Below are positions 17,158 to 26,376 of a DNA stretch of 49,764 nucleotides, in pieces. Within the stretch, counting starts at the first letter, position 1. The number at the start of each line of letters is the position of its first letter. The stretch spans positions 1-49,764 of the forward strand of contig JAUXNU010000137.1 of the NCBI GenBank assembly GCA_030682655.1, given 5' to 3'. The translations under genes and the position numbers were made by a program. Origin of the DNA: Actinomycetota bacterium. GTDB taxonomy: Bacteria; Actinomycetota; Coriobacteriia; Anaerosomatales; JAUXNU01. The notes under the pieces were generated by a model. The model was not told where the DNA came from, did no database searches, and saw nothing but the letters and a program-made list of their open reading frames with translations.

Positions 17158-17907
17158 ATGCCCATCGGACCCAAGCGCATGCCCTTCCTCGACCACCTCG
17201 AAGAGTTCCGCAAGCGGCTGGTCATTGTCGTGATCACCATCGCAGTGTCCTCCACGGCCCTGTACTACTGGTCATGGGACATGCTCGATATCATCCTCAA
17301 ACCGATTCTGCCCTACATCGGCAAGCTCAACGTGTTCGGCCCTTTCGAATCGTTCACGTTTCGGTTCAAGGTCGCATTGTACGGAGCCCTCGTCCTTACG
17401 AGCCCGATACTCATCTGGCAGGTGCTGGCGTTCTTCCTGCCTGCGCTCAAACCCAAGGAGCGACGCTACTTCGTTCCGACTTTCATCGCGGGCGTTGTGC
17501 TGTTCATAGCTGGAAACGCATTTGCGTACTACGTGATCCTGGATCCGGCGTTCAAGTGGATGCTGGGGCAGGTGGCGGGTGGGTCCGTCGAGGTCTTGCC
17601 CGATGCATCGAAGTTCCTTTCGGGCGTCACCCTGCTCATGCTCGGTTTCGGGCTTGCTTTCGAGTTGCCCGTCGTCGTCTTCTACCTCCTCCTATTCGAC
17701 TTCATCTCCTACAAGAAGCTTCGCGCAAGTTGGCGGGTCGTCTACGTTCTCCTCATGCTCGTGGCGGCCATAGCCACTCCCGACTGGTCGCCGGTGACGA
17801 TGGGCGCGCTCTTCGCGGCACTCATCGCGCTGTACGAGGGTAGTCTCGGACTGGCACGCCTGGTGCTGGCGAAGCGAATTGCGCAGCAGAAGGCGATGGG
17901 TCTCTAG
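17158..17907 (+). CDS. tatC: Sec-independent translocase subunit TatC
   Basis: The 249-residue protein has six predicted membrane segments. It opens with MPFLDHLEEFRKRL, the conserved TatC cytoplasmic N-terminus. FGPFESFTFRFKVALYG and the segment LMLGFGLAFELPVVVFYLL match the family core. It lies 24 bp after tatA. TatC recognises the twin-arginine signal and, with TatA, forms the translocation site in the cytoplasmic membrane. The ribosome site is weak, so coupling to tatA is likely. Confidence 0.95.
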   Translation: MPIGPKRMPFLDHLEEFRKRLVIVVITIAVSSTALYYWSWDMLDIILKPILPYIGKLNVFGPFESFTFRFKVALYGALVLTSPILIWQVLAFFLPALKPKERRYFVPTFIAGVVLFIAGNAFAYYVILDPAFKWMLGQVAGGSVEVLPDASKFLSGVTLLMLGFGLAFELPVVVFYLLLFDFISYKKLRASWRVVYVLLMLVAAIATPDWSPVTMGALFAALIALYEGSLGLARLVLAKRIAQQKAMGL

Positions 17908-17929
17908 GACCCTGCCGAGGAGGCTCCAT

Positions 17930-18328
17930 ATGCACGAGATGGGTATCTGCAACGGAATCCTTGCGGCCGCGTTCGACGCTGCCAAGGAGCAGGGCGCGAC
18001 ACGCATCACCGAGATCCACATCAGCGTTGGAGAGCTCTCGGAGGTCGTGGACTACGCGCTCCAGTTCGCCTTTGAGTCTCTGAGTCCCGGGACCATGGCC
18101 GAGGACGCAACACTGTTCATCGAGTCCATATCGCCCAGGTCGCGCTGTTTGCAGTGCCAGACGGAGTTCGATCACGGGCGTTTTGACGCGATCTGTCCGG
18201 AGTGTGGCAACCCGTTCAACGAGGCCATCCAGGGCCGGGAGTTGCGCATCGACAGCATCGAGGTCGACCTTCCCGATGAGGAGTCCGAGACGGACGCCGG
18301 GTCCGAAACCCCTGCGAAGGAGCGGTAG
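17930..18328 (+). CDS. hypA: Hydrogenase/urease nickel incorporation protein HypA
   Basis: The start is ATG 17930 with GAGGAGG at 17917-17923. The 132-residue protein begins MHEMGICNGI, with the nickel-binding Met-His of HypA. It has the zinc site CLQC...CPEC near residues 73-96, and GELSEVVDYALQFAFE is characteristic. HypA delivers nickel to NiFe hydrogenase with HypB, which follows 2 nt after its stop. The C-terminus carries an acidic extension (DEESETDAGSE). No hydrogenase or urease gene is in the window. Confidence 0.93.
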   Translation: MHEMGICNGILAAAFDAAKEQGATRITEIHISVGELSEVVDYALQFAFESLSPGTMAEDATLFIESISPRSRCLQCQTEFDHGRFDAICPECGNPFNEAIQGRELRIDSIEVDLPDEESETDAGSETPAKER

Positions 18329-18330
18329 CC

Positions 18331-18996
18331 GTGGAAATCGACATCTCGAAGCCGATTCTGGACCGCAACGAGAGGCTTGCTGCCGAGAACCGGACGCTCT
18401 TTGACGAGAAGGGCGTCTTCGTCCTGGATCTCATGGCAAGCCCCGGCGCCGGCAAGACCTCCACGATACTTGCCACCATCGCCGTGCTACGCGACCGGTA
18501 CCGCATCGCGGTCATCGAAGGGGACATCGCCAGCAGGGTCGACGCGGAGAAGATCTCCGCCCACGGTATCCCGGCCGTGCAGATAAACACCGGCGGCGCG
18601 TGCCACCTCGAGTCCGACATGATCGGTCGCGCCATCGCCACCCTCGATCTCGATGAGCTCGACCTTATCATCATCGAGAACGTGGGCAACCTCGTCTGCC
18701 CGACCGATTTCTACCTCGGGGAACACGCCAAGGTGATGATCCTGTCCGTGCCGGAGGGCCACGACAAGCCCTACAAGTACCCGAACATCTTCGCCATATC
18801 CGAGGCGGTCATCCTCAACACGTACGACACGCTCAGCGTGTTCGATTTCGATGAGGACGAGTTCCGTACTGTCGTGCGGTCGCTGAACGCCGCGGCCCCC
18901 ATCTTCCCGACGTCTGCAACGAAGGGCGACGGCATCGACGCCTGGGCGGAGTGGCTGGCCGGGCGGATCGAGGGTGTCCGGGCGGCCGAGGCCTAG
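18331..18996 (+). CDS. hypB: Hydrogenase nickel incorporation GTPase HypB
   Basis: The 221-residue SIMIBI GTPase starts at GTG 18331, with AAGGAG at 18317-18322. The P-loop is ASPGAGKTS near residue 35. The conserved GDIASRVDAEKI, NTGGACHLES and IIENVGNLVCP segments carry the metal-site Cys-His and switch residues. It lacks the N-terminal CxxCGC and histidine-rich nickel-storage region seen in some HypB proteins, so it is the minimal form. It works with HypA in hydrogenase maturation. Confidence 0.93.
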   Translation: MEIDISKPILDRNERLAAENRTLFDEKGVFVLDLMASPGAGKTSTILATIAVLRDRYRIAVIEGDIASRVDAEKISAHGIPAVQINTGGACHLESDMIGRAIATLDLDELDLIIIENVGNLVCPTDFYLGEHAKVMILSVPEGHDKPYKYPNIFAISEAVILNTYDTLSVFDFDEDEFRTVVRSLNAAAPIFPTSATKGDGIDAWAEWLAGRIEGVRAAEA

Positions 18997-19044
18997 CACG
19001 CGCGTGTCCTTGGCAGGGGAGAGAGTAGGCATGGAGGGGCGATG

Positions 19045-19596
19045 ATGGACCGCAGCGAAGCATTCGCGCTAGTGAGCCAGGAGATTCCGAACCGCAATCT
19101 CGTGAACCATTGCGTGGCGGTCGAGGCGATCATGGAGGCGCTGGCGGTCCACTTCGAGCTCGCCGAGGAGGAGCAGCGGCGCTGGGCGCTCACCGGCTTG
19201 CTGCACGATCTCGACTACGCCGAGACTGCCGAGGATCCCGATCGCCACGGCTACGTGACGGCGGAGATGCTCGGCGACCGGGTGGACGACGGAATCGTCC
19301 ACGCGATCCTTGGTCATGCCGAGAAAGCACCTCGCGAGTTGCCTATGGACCGCGCACTCTACGCTGCGGATCCCACGACGGGTTTCATCGTTGCGGCGGC
19401 CCTCGTGCGACCCGACAAGTCCCTTGCGAATGTCGAGGTGCGCTCTCTGAAGAAGCGCTGGAAGGAGAAGGCGTTTGCGCGCGGCGCCAGCCGCGATCAG
19501 ATGGCGACATGCGAGTCGATCGGGCTTTCCCGCGATGACTTCCTTGAGCTTGCGCTTCGCGCCATGCAGGCCCGCGCGACGGAAATCGGGCTCTAG
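19045..19596 (+). CDS. HD-domain hydrolase
   Basis: The protein has 183 residues. Of two adjacent ATGs (19042 and 19045), the second gives a better 5-nt spacing to GGAGGGG at 19033-19039. The HD signature is GLLHDLDYAE near residue 52, with an upstream His (NHCVAVEAIM) and a later HAILGHAEK, completing the H...HD...H pattern of metal-dependent phosphohydrolases. It is a compact member related to HDIG proteins. Substrate is unknown. It is flanked by hypB upstream and a promoter for topA downstream. Confidence 0.85.
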   Translation: MDRSEAFALVSQEIPNRNLVNHCVAVEAIMEALAVHFELAEEEQRRWALTGLLHDLDYAETAEDPDRHGYVTAEMLGDRVDDGIVHAILGHAEKAPRELPMDRALYAADPTTGFIVAAALVRPDKSLANVEVRSLKKRWKEKAFARGASRDQMATCESIGLSRDDFLELALRAMQARATEIGL

Positions 19597-19635
19597 GGCT
19601 TCGGCCCCGCGGAAAGACGCCGGATAGGTTCGGGG

Positions 19636-19664
19636 TTGACCGCGCAGTATATACTTCCAAGAAT
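19636..19664 (+). promoter_or_regulatory. Promoter candidate for topA
   Basis: TTGACC (19636-19641) and AAGAAT (19659-19664) are separated by 17 bp, 32 bp before ATG 19697. The -35 is near-consensus and the -10 matches four of six. Confidence 0.45.
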
Positions 19665-19696
19665 GCTGCCGCCCGACCTTCGAACGGACACCCTGT

Positions 19697-22255
19697 ATGC
19701 GACTCGTTGTTTCCGAAAAGAACATAGCCGCCCGCCGTATCGCCGAGATTCTGGCGGTGGGCAAGCCCACGGCCGAAAAGGTCTACAACACGCCGGTCTA
19801 CAAGTTCAGGCGTGATGGTGAGGACTGGGTCTCCATCGGACTCAAGGGCCACATCCTTGGCGTGGACTTCCCCGAGCGGCTCGTGCACGAGAAGGGTGCC
19901 TGGTACGCCGAGTGGGAGGAGGGCGTCCGGACGCCGACGACGTTGCCGGAGAGACTGGCAGCGCCGCCCTGGCCGGCACCGGTCAGGAAGCCGTTCTCGG
20001 CCGACGGCGTGGACCTCAAGCAGTGGAGGTTGCAGTCCCTGCCCTATCTGGTCTGGACGCCTGTAGGGAAGCATCCGACCGAGAAAGAGATCGTCCGGTC
20101 GCTCAGAACACTGGCGAAGAAGGCCGACGAGGTCATCATCGCCACCGACTTCGACCGCGAGGGCGAACTCATCGGCGCGGACGCGCGCGGCCTTGTCCGC
20201 GAGGTCAACTTCGACGTGCCTGTCTCGCGGGCACGCTTCTCGGCGATCACCAATGACGAGATCGAGCGCGCCTTCGGCGACCTGGGGCAGGTGTCGGACG
20301 AGCTCGCCGCAGCCGGTGGAGCGCGTCAGGACATCGACCTCGTCTGGGGCGCCGTGCTGACACGCTATCTGACCAAGGTGCGCTTCTCCGGAGTCGCTCG
20401 TCCCCGCTCCGCGGGACGCGTGCAGACCCCGACCCTCAAACTCATCGTCGACCGGGAGTTCGAGCGCGAGGCGTTCGTGCCGGAGACATACTGGACCGTG
20501 AAGGCGGTCTTCGCCAAGGACGGCGAGGAGTTTTCGGCGACGCACGCGACTGAGCGCTTCAAGAGCGAGGACGTCGCGACGAAGGCGCTCGATGCCGCCA
20601 ACAGCGTTCTCGGCGACGGGGCGAGTCCCGACGGCGGCAAGGGTAAGGGCAAGATCGCCGAGGTCACGACCTCTCGCCGCACGGTGAAGCCGCCGACGCC
20701 GTTCAACACCACCGCGCTGCTCACCACTGCCGCCGCAGAAGGAATCGCGCCGGCGCGCACGATGCGTATCGCCGAGTCCCTATACATGGACGGCCTCATC
20801 TCGTATCCGCGCGTGGACAACTCGGTCTACCCGCCGAGCCTTGATCTCATCGGCATACTAAAGACGCTCGACGCAGTCCCCACCTATCACGAGCACGTCG
20901 GGCGACTGCTGAAGCGCGGCAAGCTCACGCCCACGCGCGGCGCCAAGGAGGCGACCGACCACCCGCCGATCCACCCAACGGGCGCAGCCGATCCCGAGAA
21001 ACTCAAGCCCGAGGAGTTCAAGCTCTACAACCTCGTGGCGCGGCGCTTCATGGCCACGCTGTCGGACCCGGCGATTCTCGAGTCCACGAAGGTTGGTATC
21101 GAGGTCGGAGGCGAGACCTTCAACGCGCGCGGTGACGTCGTCGTGACGCCGGGGTTCCGCGCCGTCTACCCGTACGGCCTCAAGAAGGAAGAATTCCTGC
21201 CGGCGATGGCGGAGGGCTCGGTCGTCGACTTCGGTGGCGCGAGCATGGAAGAGAAGCAGACGCAGCCGCCGGCCCGCTACTCACAGGGCAAGCTCATCCA
21301 GGAAATGGAGAAGCGCGGGCTCGGTACGAAGGCCACCCGGCACGACATCATCCAGACGCTGTATGACCGCCGCTACGCAAACGGCGATCCCATCGAGCCC
21401 ACGTGCCTTGGTCGCACCGTGATCGAGGCGCTCAGTCAGTACGCCGAGCGCATCACGACACCCGGCATGACGGCAGAGCTCGATGCCGAGATGGATGCCA
21501 TCGCCAACGGTCGCGATGAGCGAGCTCGGGTAGTGAACCACTCCCGCGAGCTTCTTGCCGGGGTGATGGAGGTGCTGTTGCCGCGCGCCGAGGACGTCGG
21601 CGAGATGCTCAAGGCCGCTGCTACCGAGGACGCGAAAGTCGGCACCTGTCCCAAGTCCGGGCACGACCTGCTCATCAAGAGCTCGGCCAAGACAAGAAGC
21701 CAGTTCGTCGGTTGCGCGGGATGGCCCGAATGTGACGTCACCTACCCGCTGCCCGAAGGTGGTATCGAGCCCGTCGAGGAAGCGTGTCCCGAGTGCGGCA
21801 CGCCCCAGGTCAAGATCGCCCAGTTCAAGCGCAAGCCTCTCGTGCGCTGTCTCGACCCCCAGTGCGCGACGAACAAGGTCCCTGAGACCGCGCTCGGCGC
21901 GTGTCCGGTCTGTGCCAAGGACGGTCGCGAGGGTCTTATCACACGACGCGTCTCCCCGCGCACCCTCAAGCAGTACGCCCGATGCACCAACTACGATACC
22001 TGCGGGAGGTCCTACCCGCTGCCCCAGAGTGGCGACATCGAGCCGACCGGCGAGATCTGCGAAGCCTGCGGGTCGCCGGTCATCGTTGCGATAACGCGCA
22101 AGGGCCCGTGGCGCGTGTGCCTCGACCCGGAGTGCCCGACGAAGGACAAGGCCGCCAAGGACGCCTCCAAGGCCGCCAAGGGCGCGAAGGGCGCCGCGAA
22201 GGGCGGCAAGGCCAAGAAGCGCTCCTCGTCCTCGGCAGGCAAGAAATCGTCCTGA
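19697..22255 (+). CDS. topA: Type IA DNA topoisomerase, archaeal-like, with four zinc ribbons
   Basis: The 852-residue protein relaxes negative supercoils through a tyrosine intermediate. The Toprim core shows MRLVVSEKNIAARRIAEIL at the start and TDFDREGELIG near residue 150. The catalytic tyrosine is in SYPRVDNSVYP near residue 375, where the usual PRTDN threonine is valine. RSAGRVQTPTLKLIVDRE is conserved. Four C-terminal cysteine ribbons follow (CPKSGHDL, CPECGTPQ, CPVCAKDG, CEACGSPV), then a lysine/alanine-rich tail as in many actinobacterial TopA proteins. The N-terminal half reads closer to the archaeal subfamily than to Escherichia coli TopA (by eye only). Confidence 0.92.
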   Translation: MRLVVSEKNIAARRIAEILAVGKPTAEKVYNTPVYKFRRDGEDWVSIGLKGHILGVDFPERLVHEKGAWYAEWEEGVRTPTTLPERLAAPPWPAPVRKPFSADGVDLKQWRLQSLPYLVWTPVGKHPTEKEIVRSLRTLAKKADEVIIATDFDREGELIGADARGLVREVNFDVPVSRARFSAITNDEIERAFGDLGQVSDELAAAGGARQDIDLVWGAVLTRYLTKVRFSGVARPRSAGRVQTPTLKLIVDREFEREAFVPETYWTVKAVFAKDGEEFSATHATERFKSEDVATKALDAANSVLGDGASPDGGKGKGKIAEVTTSRRTVKPPTPFNTTALLTTAAAEGIAPARTMRIAESLYMDGLISYPRVDNSVYPPSLDLIGILKTLDAVPTYHEHVGRLLKRGKLTPTRGAKEATDHPPIHPTGAADPEKLKPEEFKLYNLVARRFMATLSDPAILESTKVGIEVGGETFNARGDVVVTPGFRAVYPYGLKKEEFLPAMAEGSVVDFGGASMEEKQTQPPARYSQGKLIQEMEKRGLGTKATRHDIIQTLYDRRYANGDPIEPTCLGRTVIEALSQYAERITTPGMTAELDAEMDAIANGRDERARVVNHSRELLAGVMEVLLPRAEDVGEMLKAAATEDAKVGTCPKSGHDLLIKSSAKTRSQFVGCAGWPECDVTYPLPEGGIEPVEEACPECGTPQVKIAQFKRKPLVRCLDPQCATNKVPETALGACPVCAKDGREGLITRRVSPRTLKQYARCTNYDTCGRSYPLPQSGDIEPTGEICEACGSPVIVAITRKGPWRVCLDPECPTKDKAAKDASKAAKGAKGAAKGGKAKKRSSSSAGKKSS

Positions 22256-22328
22256 ACGGGTGAAGCCCGGCCGCACGCGGGCATGAAGTAGGTGTGGACC
22301 GCCCCAGACGTTCGGACGGGGAGCAGTC

Positions 22329-23027
22329 ATGCGGATCGGAGTCGTCCAGCACACGCTTCGCGCATCTGCCGAGGAAGACGCACGCGCGCTCGGTCTTGCA
22401 GCACAGGCTGCGGTCGATGCGGGGGCGGAGCTATTGGTCTTCCCCGAGGTCTTCTCGCTTCACGATCATCCCGCTCGCGATGTCCTCTCCGCCGAACTCG
22501 AGCAGTTCTCGGACAGCCTGAGCTATCTTCTTCCACACGTGGGACCCGATTCGCGTTCGTTGAGGTTCGCGGCTGCAGAGCTTCCGGGCATCTCTGGCCG
22601 CCTTGGACGCGTGGCGCTGCTGTATGGCGATGCGTGCATGGACGCAGCCGAGCTTGAGGCGGCCGCCGCGGAGCGGCCGGCGGTGCTCGTCATGGCGCCG
22701 CGGAGCGAGTCCGACCTCCAGGCGGAAGCGGTGCTCGAACTTGCGCTGAAGCTGTCTGACTCGGCTGCAGGACTGGTGCTGGTCGCCGAGCCCGACGGGG
22801 CGGAACCCGGCGAGCCGGGGCATGGCGGGAGCGTGGTCATTCTCCTTGGCCAGGTGCTGGCCGAGGCCGTTGGCGGAGACGACCTGCTCGTGTTCGACGT
22901 GCCCGAGCCGGTGCCCCAGCCGACTCCCAGGGAGCGGCTTCCGGCCGTGCCTCCCATGCTCGCCCAGCGCGTCGCCCACCATGCCGGCCGCAAGCTCGCC
23001 GTGGACTATCCGGCGGAGCTTTCGTAG
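22329..23027 (+). CDS. Degenerate nitrilase-superfamily-like protein
   Basis: The 232-residue protein starts at ATG 22329 behind GGGGAG. The N-terminus MRIGVVQHTLRAS and ELLVFPEVFSLHD match the opening and catalytic-Glu segment of carbon-nitrogen hydrolases. No clear catalytic lysine is seen, and the only candidate nucleophile region is YGDACMDAAE. The protein is shorter than the usual 260-290 residues. It may be an inactive or divergent member, and the family call is tentative. It ends just before mdh, and its last bases run into the probable mdh promoter region (TAGAAT at 23041-23046). Confidence 0.65.
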   Translation: MRIGVVQHTLRASAEEDARALGLAAQAAVDAGAELLVFPEVFSLHDHPARDVLSAELEQFSDSLSYLLPHVGPDSRSLRFAAAELPGISGRLGRVALLYGDACMDAAELEAAAAERPAVLVMAPRSESDLQAEAVLELALKLSDSAAGLVLVAEPDGAEPGEPGHGGSVVILLGQVLAEAVGGDDLLVFDVPEPVPQPTPRERLPAVPPMLAQRVAHHAGRKLAVDYPAELS

Positions 23028-23122
23028 CCTTGCAGCATGGTAGAATCACCTAATCAGTGTTGGCGGCCCGAAGAGGGCCGTCCGCGCGTCAGGGGGACAG
23101 TCCGTTTCGCGAAAGGTCGTCG

Positions 23123-24058
23123 ATGACGTATCCGAAGGTCACCGTGGTCGGAGCCGGTCAGGTGGGTGCCACAGCGGCGTTCCTGATGGCGACGAAGCAG
23201 GTAGCCGATGTCGTTATGGTCGATGTCGCCGAGGGACTGCCGCAGGGCAAGGCGCTCGACATGATGCACGCGAGGTCGGTTGAACAGTTCGGCCCGCGTG
23301 TGAGCGGGACGAACGACTACGCGGACACCGCACGCTCGGACGTGGTCGTGATCACGGCGGGCCTGCCGCGCAAGCCCGGCATGACCCGCGACGACCTGCT
23401 CGCCGCCAACTCCGCTATCGTGCGCTCGGTCGTCGGCTCCGCGCTCGAAGCGTCCCCGGACGCGGTGCTCGTGTGCGTCACGAATCCGCTCGACATCATG
23501 TGCTACCTTGCCTGGAAGCTCTCGGGCCTGCCGGCGACCCGCGTCTTGGGTATGGGCGGCGTGCTCGACTCGGCGCGCTTCGCCTACGCGATCGCCGAGG
23601 CGACCGGCGCGCCCATCGCGTCCGTGCGGGCGCTCGCGTGCGGTGCGCACGGGGACGCCATGGTGCCGCTTCCCGGGCAGTCCACGGTCGACGGGCGCCC
23701 GCTTGCAGAGATACTCTCTGCCGTCGACATCGCCGCTCTCGTCGAGCGCACGATCTTCGGCGGGGCGGAAGTCGTGGCGCTGCTGAAGACCGGGAGCGCC
23801 TTCTACGCGCCCGCCGCGTCAGTCGTGAGCATGGTCGAGGCGATTCTCGGCGACACCGGCGAAACGCTGCCGAGCTGCGTTCACCTCTCCGGACAGTACG
23901 GCATCGATGACGTGTACATGTCCGTGCCCGCGACGCTCGGACGAGAGGGTCTGCGCGCGGTGCCCGAGCTTGCGCTCTCCGCCGAGGAGACCGAGGCGCT
24001 GCGCGCTTCGGCGGCCACCATCGCCGAAGCTCTCGACGCGATGGGACTGCGGGGCTGA
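23123..24058 (+). CDS. mdh: Malate dehydrogenase
   Basis: The start is ATG 23123 with GAAAGG at 23111-23116. The upstream in-frame start at 23057 would add residues not seen in the family. The 311-residue protein is an LDH-like malate dehydrogenase. Features are the NAD motif VVGAGQVGATAAF, the substrate loop TAGLPRKPGMTRDDLL, VTNPLDIMCYL and the catalytic histidine in CGAHGDAMVPL. RKPGMTR with arginine fits malate over lactate. It is followed one base later by fumarase alpha, giving adjacent steps of a reductive or oxidative C4-dicarboxylate route. Confidence 0.94.
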   Translation: MTYPKVTVVGAGQVGATAAFLMATKQVADVVMVDVAEGLPQGKALDMMHARSVEQFGPRVSGTNDYADTARSDVVVITAGLPRKPGMTRDDLLAANSAIVRSVVGSALEASPDAVLVCVTNPLDIMCYLAWKLSGLPATRVLGMGGVLDSARFAYAIAEATGAPIASVRALACGAHGDAMVPLPGQSTVDGRPLAEILSAVDIAALVERTIFGGAEVVALLKTGSAFYAPAASVVSMVEAILGDTGETLPSCVHLSGQYGIDDVYMSVPATLGREGLRAVPELALSAEETEALRASAATIAEALDAMGLRG

Positions 24059-24059
24059 C

Positions 24060-24899
24060 GTGGTCGACTCCGCCGCCATCGCTGTAGCAGTCCGGGACGC
24101 CATCCGGCGTGCCGCGACAGAGCTGCGACCCGATGTGGCCCGGGCGCTTCGGGATGCCGCCAACAGCGAGCGTTCCGAACGCGGGTGCGCGGTCCTTGGC
24201 CAGCTCATTGAGAACTGCGAGATCGCGGCGCGAGATGCGGTGCCGCTTTGCCAGGACACAGGCACGGTGTGGGTGTGGATCGAACTCGGGGCCGAGGAAC
24301 ACGTCGGCGGCGACCTGCAGGGTGCGATCGATCGTGCCGTCGCGGAGGCGTACGCGGACGGCGCGCTCAGGATGAGCGTGTGCCGTGACGCGCTGCTGGA
24401 CCGGGCCAATACGGGAGACAACACGCCGGCGTTCGTGGACGTGACCGTGCGCCCGGGCAAAGGCGCCCGCGTGCACGTGATGCTGAAGGGCGGCGGCTCC
24501 GATAACGCGTCGGCGCTCGCCATGCTCGACCCGTCGGCGGGGCTGGACGGGGTGCGGCGCTTCGTTCTCGAGACCGTGCAGGCCAAGGCGAGCGGCGCAT
24601 GCCCGCCGGTGGTGGTTGGCGTGGGGGTAGGGACGACGTTCGACAAGGTGGGCTCGCTGGCCAAGAAGGCGCTCCTGCGCGCGGTCGGGGAGACCAACCC
24701 GGATCCGCGTCTCGCGGCGCTTGAGCGTGACCTGCTTGCCGAGATCAACGCGCTCGGCATAGGACCCGGCGGACTCGGCGGCGACACGACCGCGCTGGCG
24801 GTACACCTGGCCAGCGCTCCCTGCCACATCGCCGCGCTCCCGGTCGCTGTGAACATGGGATGCAGCGCGGTCAGGTCGGTGAGCGTCGATGTCGGCTGA
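24060..24899 (+). CDS. Fumarate hydratase class I, alpha subunit
   Basis: The start is GTG 24060, one base after the mdh stop. The 279-residue protein has the class I alpha features: PLCQDTGTVWVWIELG near residue 60, NTGDNTPAFVDVTV, a KGGGSDNAS motif, and ACPPVVVGVGVGTTFDKV, with cysteines placed to bind the 4Fe-4S cluster (PLCQ, GACPP, GCSAV). The enzyme interconverts fumarate and malate and needs a beta subunit. That subunit is at 26369, separated by an MFS gene that overlaps this stop by 11 bases. Confidence 0.9.
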   Translation: MVDSAAIAVAVRDAIRRAATELRPDVARALRDAANSERSERGCAVLGQLIENCEIAARDAVPLCQDTGTVWVWIELGAEEHVGGDLQGAIDRAVAEAYADGALRMSVCRDALLDRANTGDNTPAFVDVTVRPGKGARVHVMLKGGGSDNASALAMLDPSAGLDGVRRFVLETVQAKASGACPPVVVGVGVGTTFDKVGSLAKKALLRAVGETNPDPRLAALERDLLAEINALGIGPGGLGGDTTALAVHLASAPCHIAALPVAVNMGCSAVRSVSVDVG

Positions 24900-26376
24900 C
24901 ATGCGGCAGGGTAAGGGCCTCGAGCAGGCCGGGACGACCGTCGGGGTCTCGGCAGGCGCCTACCGAAGGCTTGCGCGAAACCCCAAGTTCCGCCGCCTGT
25001 GGCTCAGCCAGTTCGTGAGCGGGACAGGCGATTGGCTCGTTATCGGCTTCCTGATGCCGCTCGTGACACGGTTGTCAGGCGGCTCGTCGTTCGCAGTCGC
25101 CGGCATTCTCATCGCCAAGATCATCCCGGCGCTCGTGTTCTCCTCGGTCATCGGGGTGTTCGTGGACAGGTTCGACCGGCGCAGAACGATGATCGCGGCC
25201 GACGTGGTTCGCTCCGTGCTCGCGCTGGGGCTCATCGCCGTGGCGGGTTTCAGTCCCGGACTGCAGCTCGCGCTCATCTACATCGTCGTGCTGCTCATGG
25301 AGACCGCGTCGCTGTTCTTCTTCCCGGCCAAGAACGCGCTCATCCCGTACCTGGTCGAAGATGACGACATGCCTGCGGCCAACGGGCTCTCGTACACGAC
25401 GCAGCAGGCGAGCATGCTGGTGGGACTCGCCGCGTCCGGCGCCATTCTCGCAGGGTTCGAGGCGATCGTGCATGCGGTGATGTCGCTCGATATCGTGCTT
25501 GTGGACACGCTCATCGAGTTCTTCAAGCCCGCGCTTCTCGGCCCGCGTGCCGGCGTGTTCCTCGACTCGCTCACCTTCCTCATATCCGCCGTCGCGATCC
25601 TTGGCATACGGGTCAGGGCGAAGGCACCTTCCGAGGACGGCGCTCTCGACCTGTCGCTTGTGGGCAAGGACGTCGTGGAGTCGTTCCGCTTCCTTGGCCA
25701 GCACGGCGAACTCAGGGGCTTCCTTGTGACGATCGGGATGGCGATCCTCGGAGGCGGGACGATCATCCCGGTGGGGCTCACCTTCGTGCAGCAGGAGCTT
25801 TCCGGCTTTGGACCGTTCATGGGCCGCAGCGAGCTCCTGCAAAGCCTTGCCGCTTCGCCCCAGACGTTCATGCTCGTGTTCCTTGCACTAGGGATGGTCG
25901 CCGGGGCGCTTGTCGTCCCCCGTCTGGCCGGTCAGCTATCGCTGCAGCTGCTGTTCCTTGGCGGTGTCGCCGGGTTCGGCGTGGCGATGTTCGGTTTCGC
26001 GAGTTCCGGCACGTACGGCGTGGCGGGCATCTTCGCCGCAGTCGCAGGACTGTTCATCGCGACCGTGACCGTGGCAGGGAACACCTACGTGATCTGTACC
26101 GTCGCCGATGAGATCCGCGGGCGTGTGTTCACAGCCCTCGAATCGGTGATTCGTGTCTCACTCCTGCTCTCGATGATCGTCATGGCCCCGATAGGCGACT
26201 TTGCGGCGAAGATCGTGAGGCGCATCGTGGAGTTGCAGGAGATGAATCTCAGCAACGTGACGGTCTCGGGTTCGCAGGTCGCCCTGCAGCTCGCGTCGCT
26301 GATCGTGCTGGCTGCGGCCGTGTACGCCTTCCGCACCCTGAACTGGCGGACTGCTCAGGAGCATGCCGATGCGTGA
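24889..26376 (+). CDS. MFS transporter (12-span)
   Basis: The 495-residue protein has about twelve membrane segments. Motif A is visible as VDRFDRRRTMIAADVVRSV after segment 2. It resembles the MFS_3 group (EntS-like drug or siderophore exporters) more than dicarboxylate carriers, although position between the two fumarase genes makes a dicarboxylate substrate worth testing. It overlaps the fumarase alpha stop by 11 bases and the beta start by 8 bases, so all three are translationally coupled. Substrate is unknown. Confidence 0.85.
   Translation: MSADMRQGKGLEQAGTTVGVSAGAYRRLARNPKFRRLWLSQFVSGTGDWLVIGFLMPLVTRLSGGSSFAVAGILIAKIIPALVFSSVIGVFVDRFDRRRTMIAADVVRSVLALGLIAVAGFSPGLQLALIYIVVLLMETASLFFFPAKNALIPYLVEDDDMPAANGLSYTTQQASMLVGLAASGAILAGFEAIVHAVMSLDIVLVDTLIEFFKPALLGPRAGVFLDSLTFLISAVAILGIRVRAKAPSEDGALDLSLVGKDVVESFRFLGQHGELRGFLVTIGMAILGGGTIIPVGLTFVQQELSGFGPFMGRSELLQSLAASPQTFMLVFLALGMVAGALVVPRLAGQLSLQLLFLGGVAGFGVAMFGFASSGTYGVAGIFAAVAGLFIATVTVAGNTYVICTVADEIRGRVFTALESVIRVSLLLSMIVMAPIGDFAAKIVRRIVELQEMNLSNVTVSGSQVALQLASLIVLAAAVYAFRTLNWRTAQEHADA

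Noticed and set aside
15271-17196. 641-codon open frame on the reverse strand
   Set aside because: It crosses and opposes TPR, STAS and tatA genes with clear families. Its translation is arginine/histidine-rich low-complexity sequence, an effect of high GC.
23496-24902. 468-codon reverse frame over mdh and fumarase
   Set aside because: The second half is arginine/serine-rich nonsense, and the forward strand encodes well-known enzymes.
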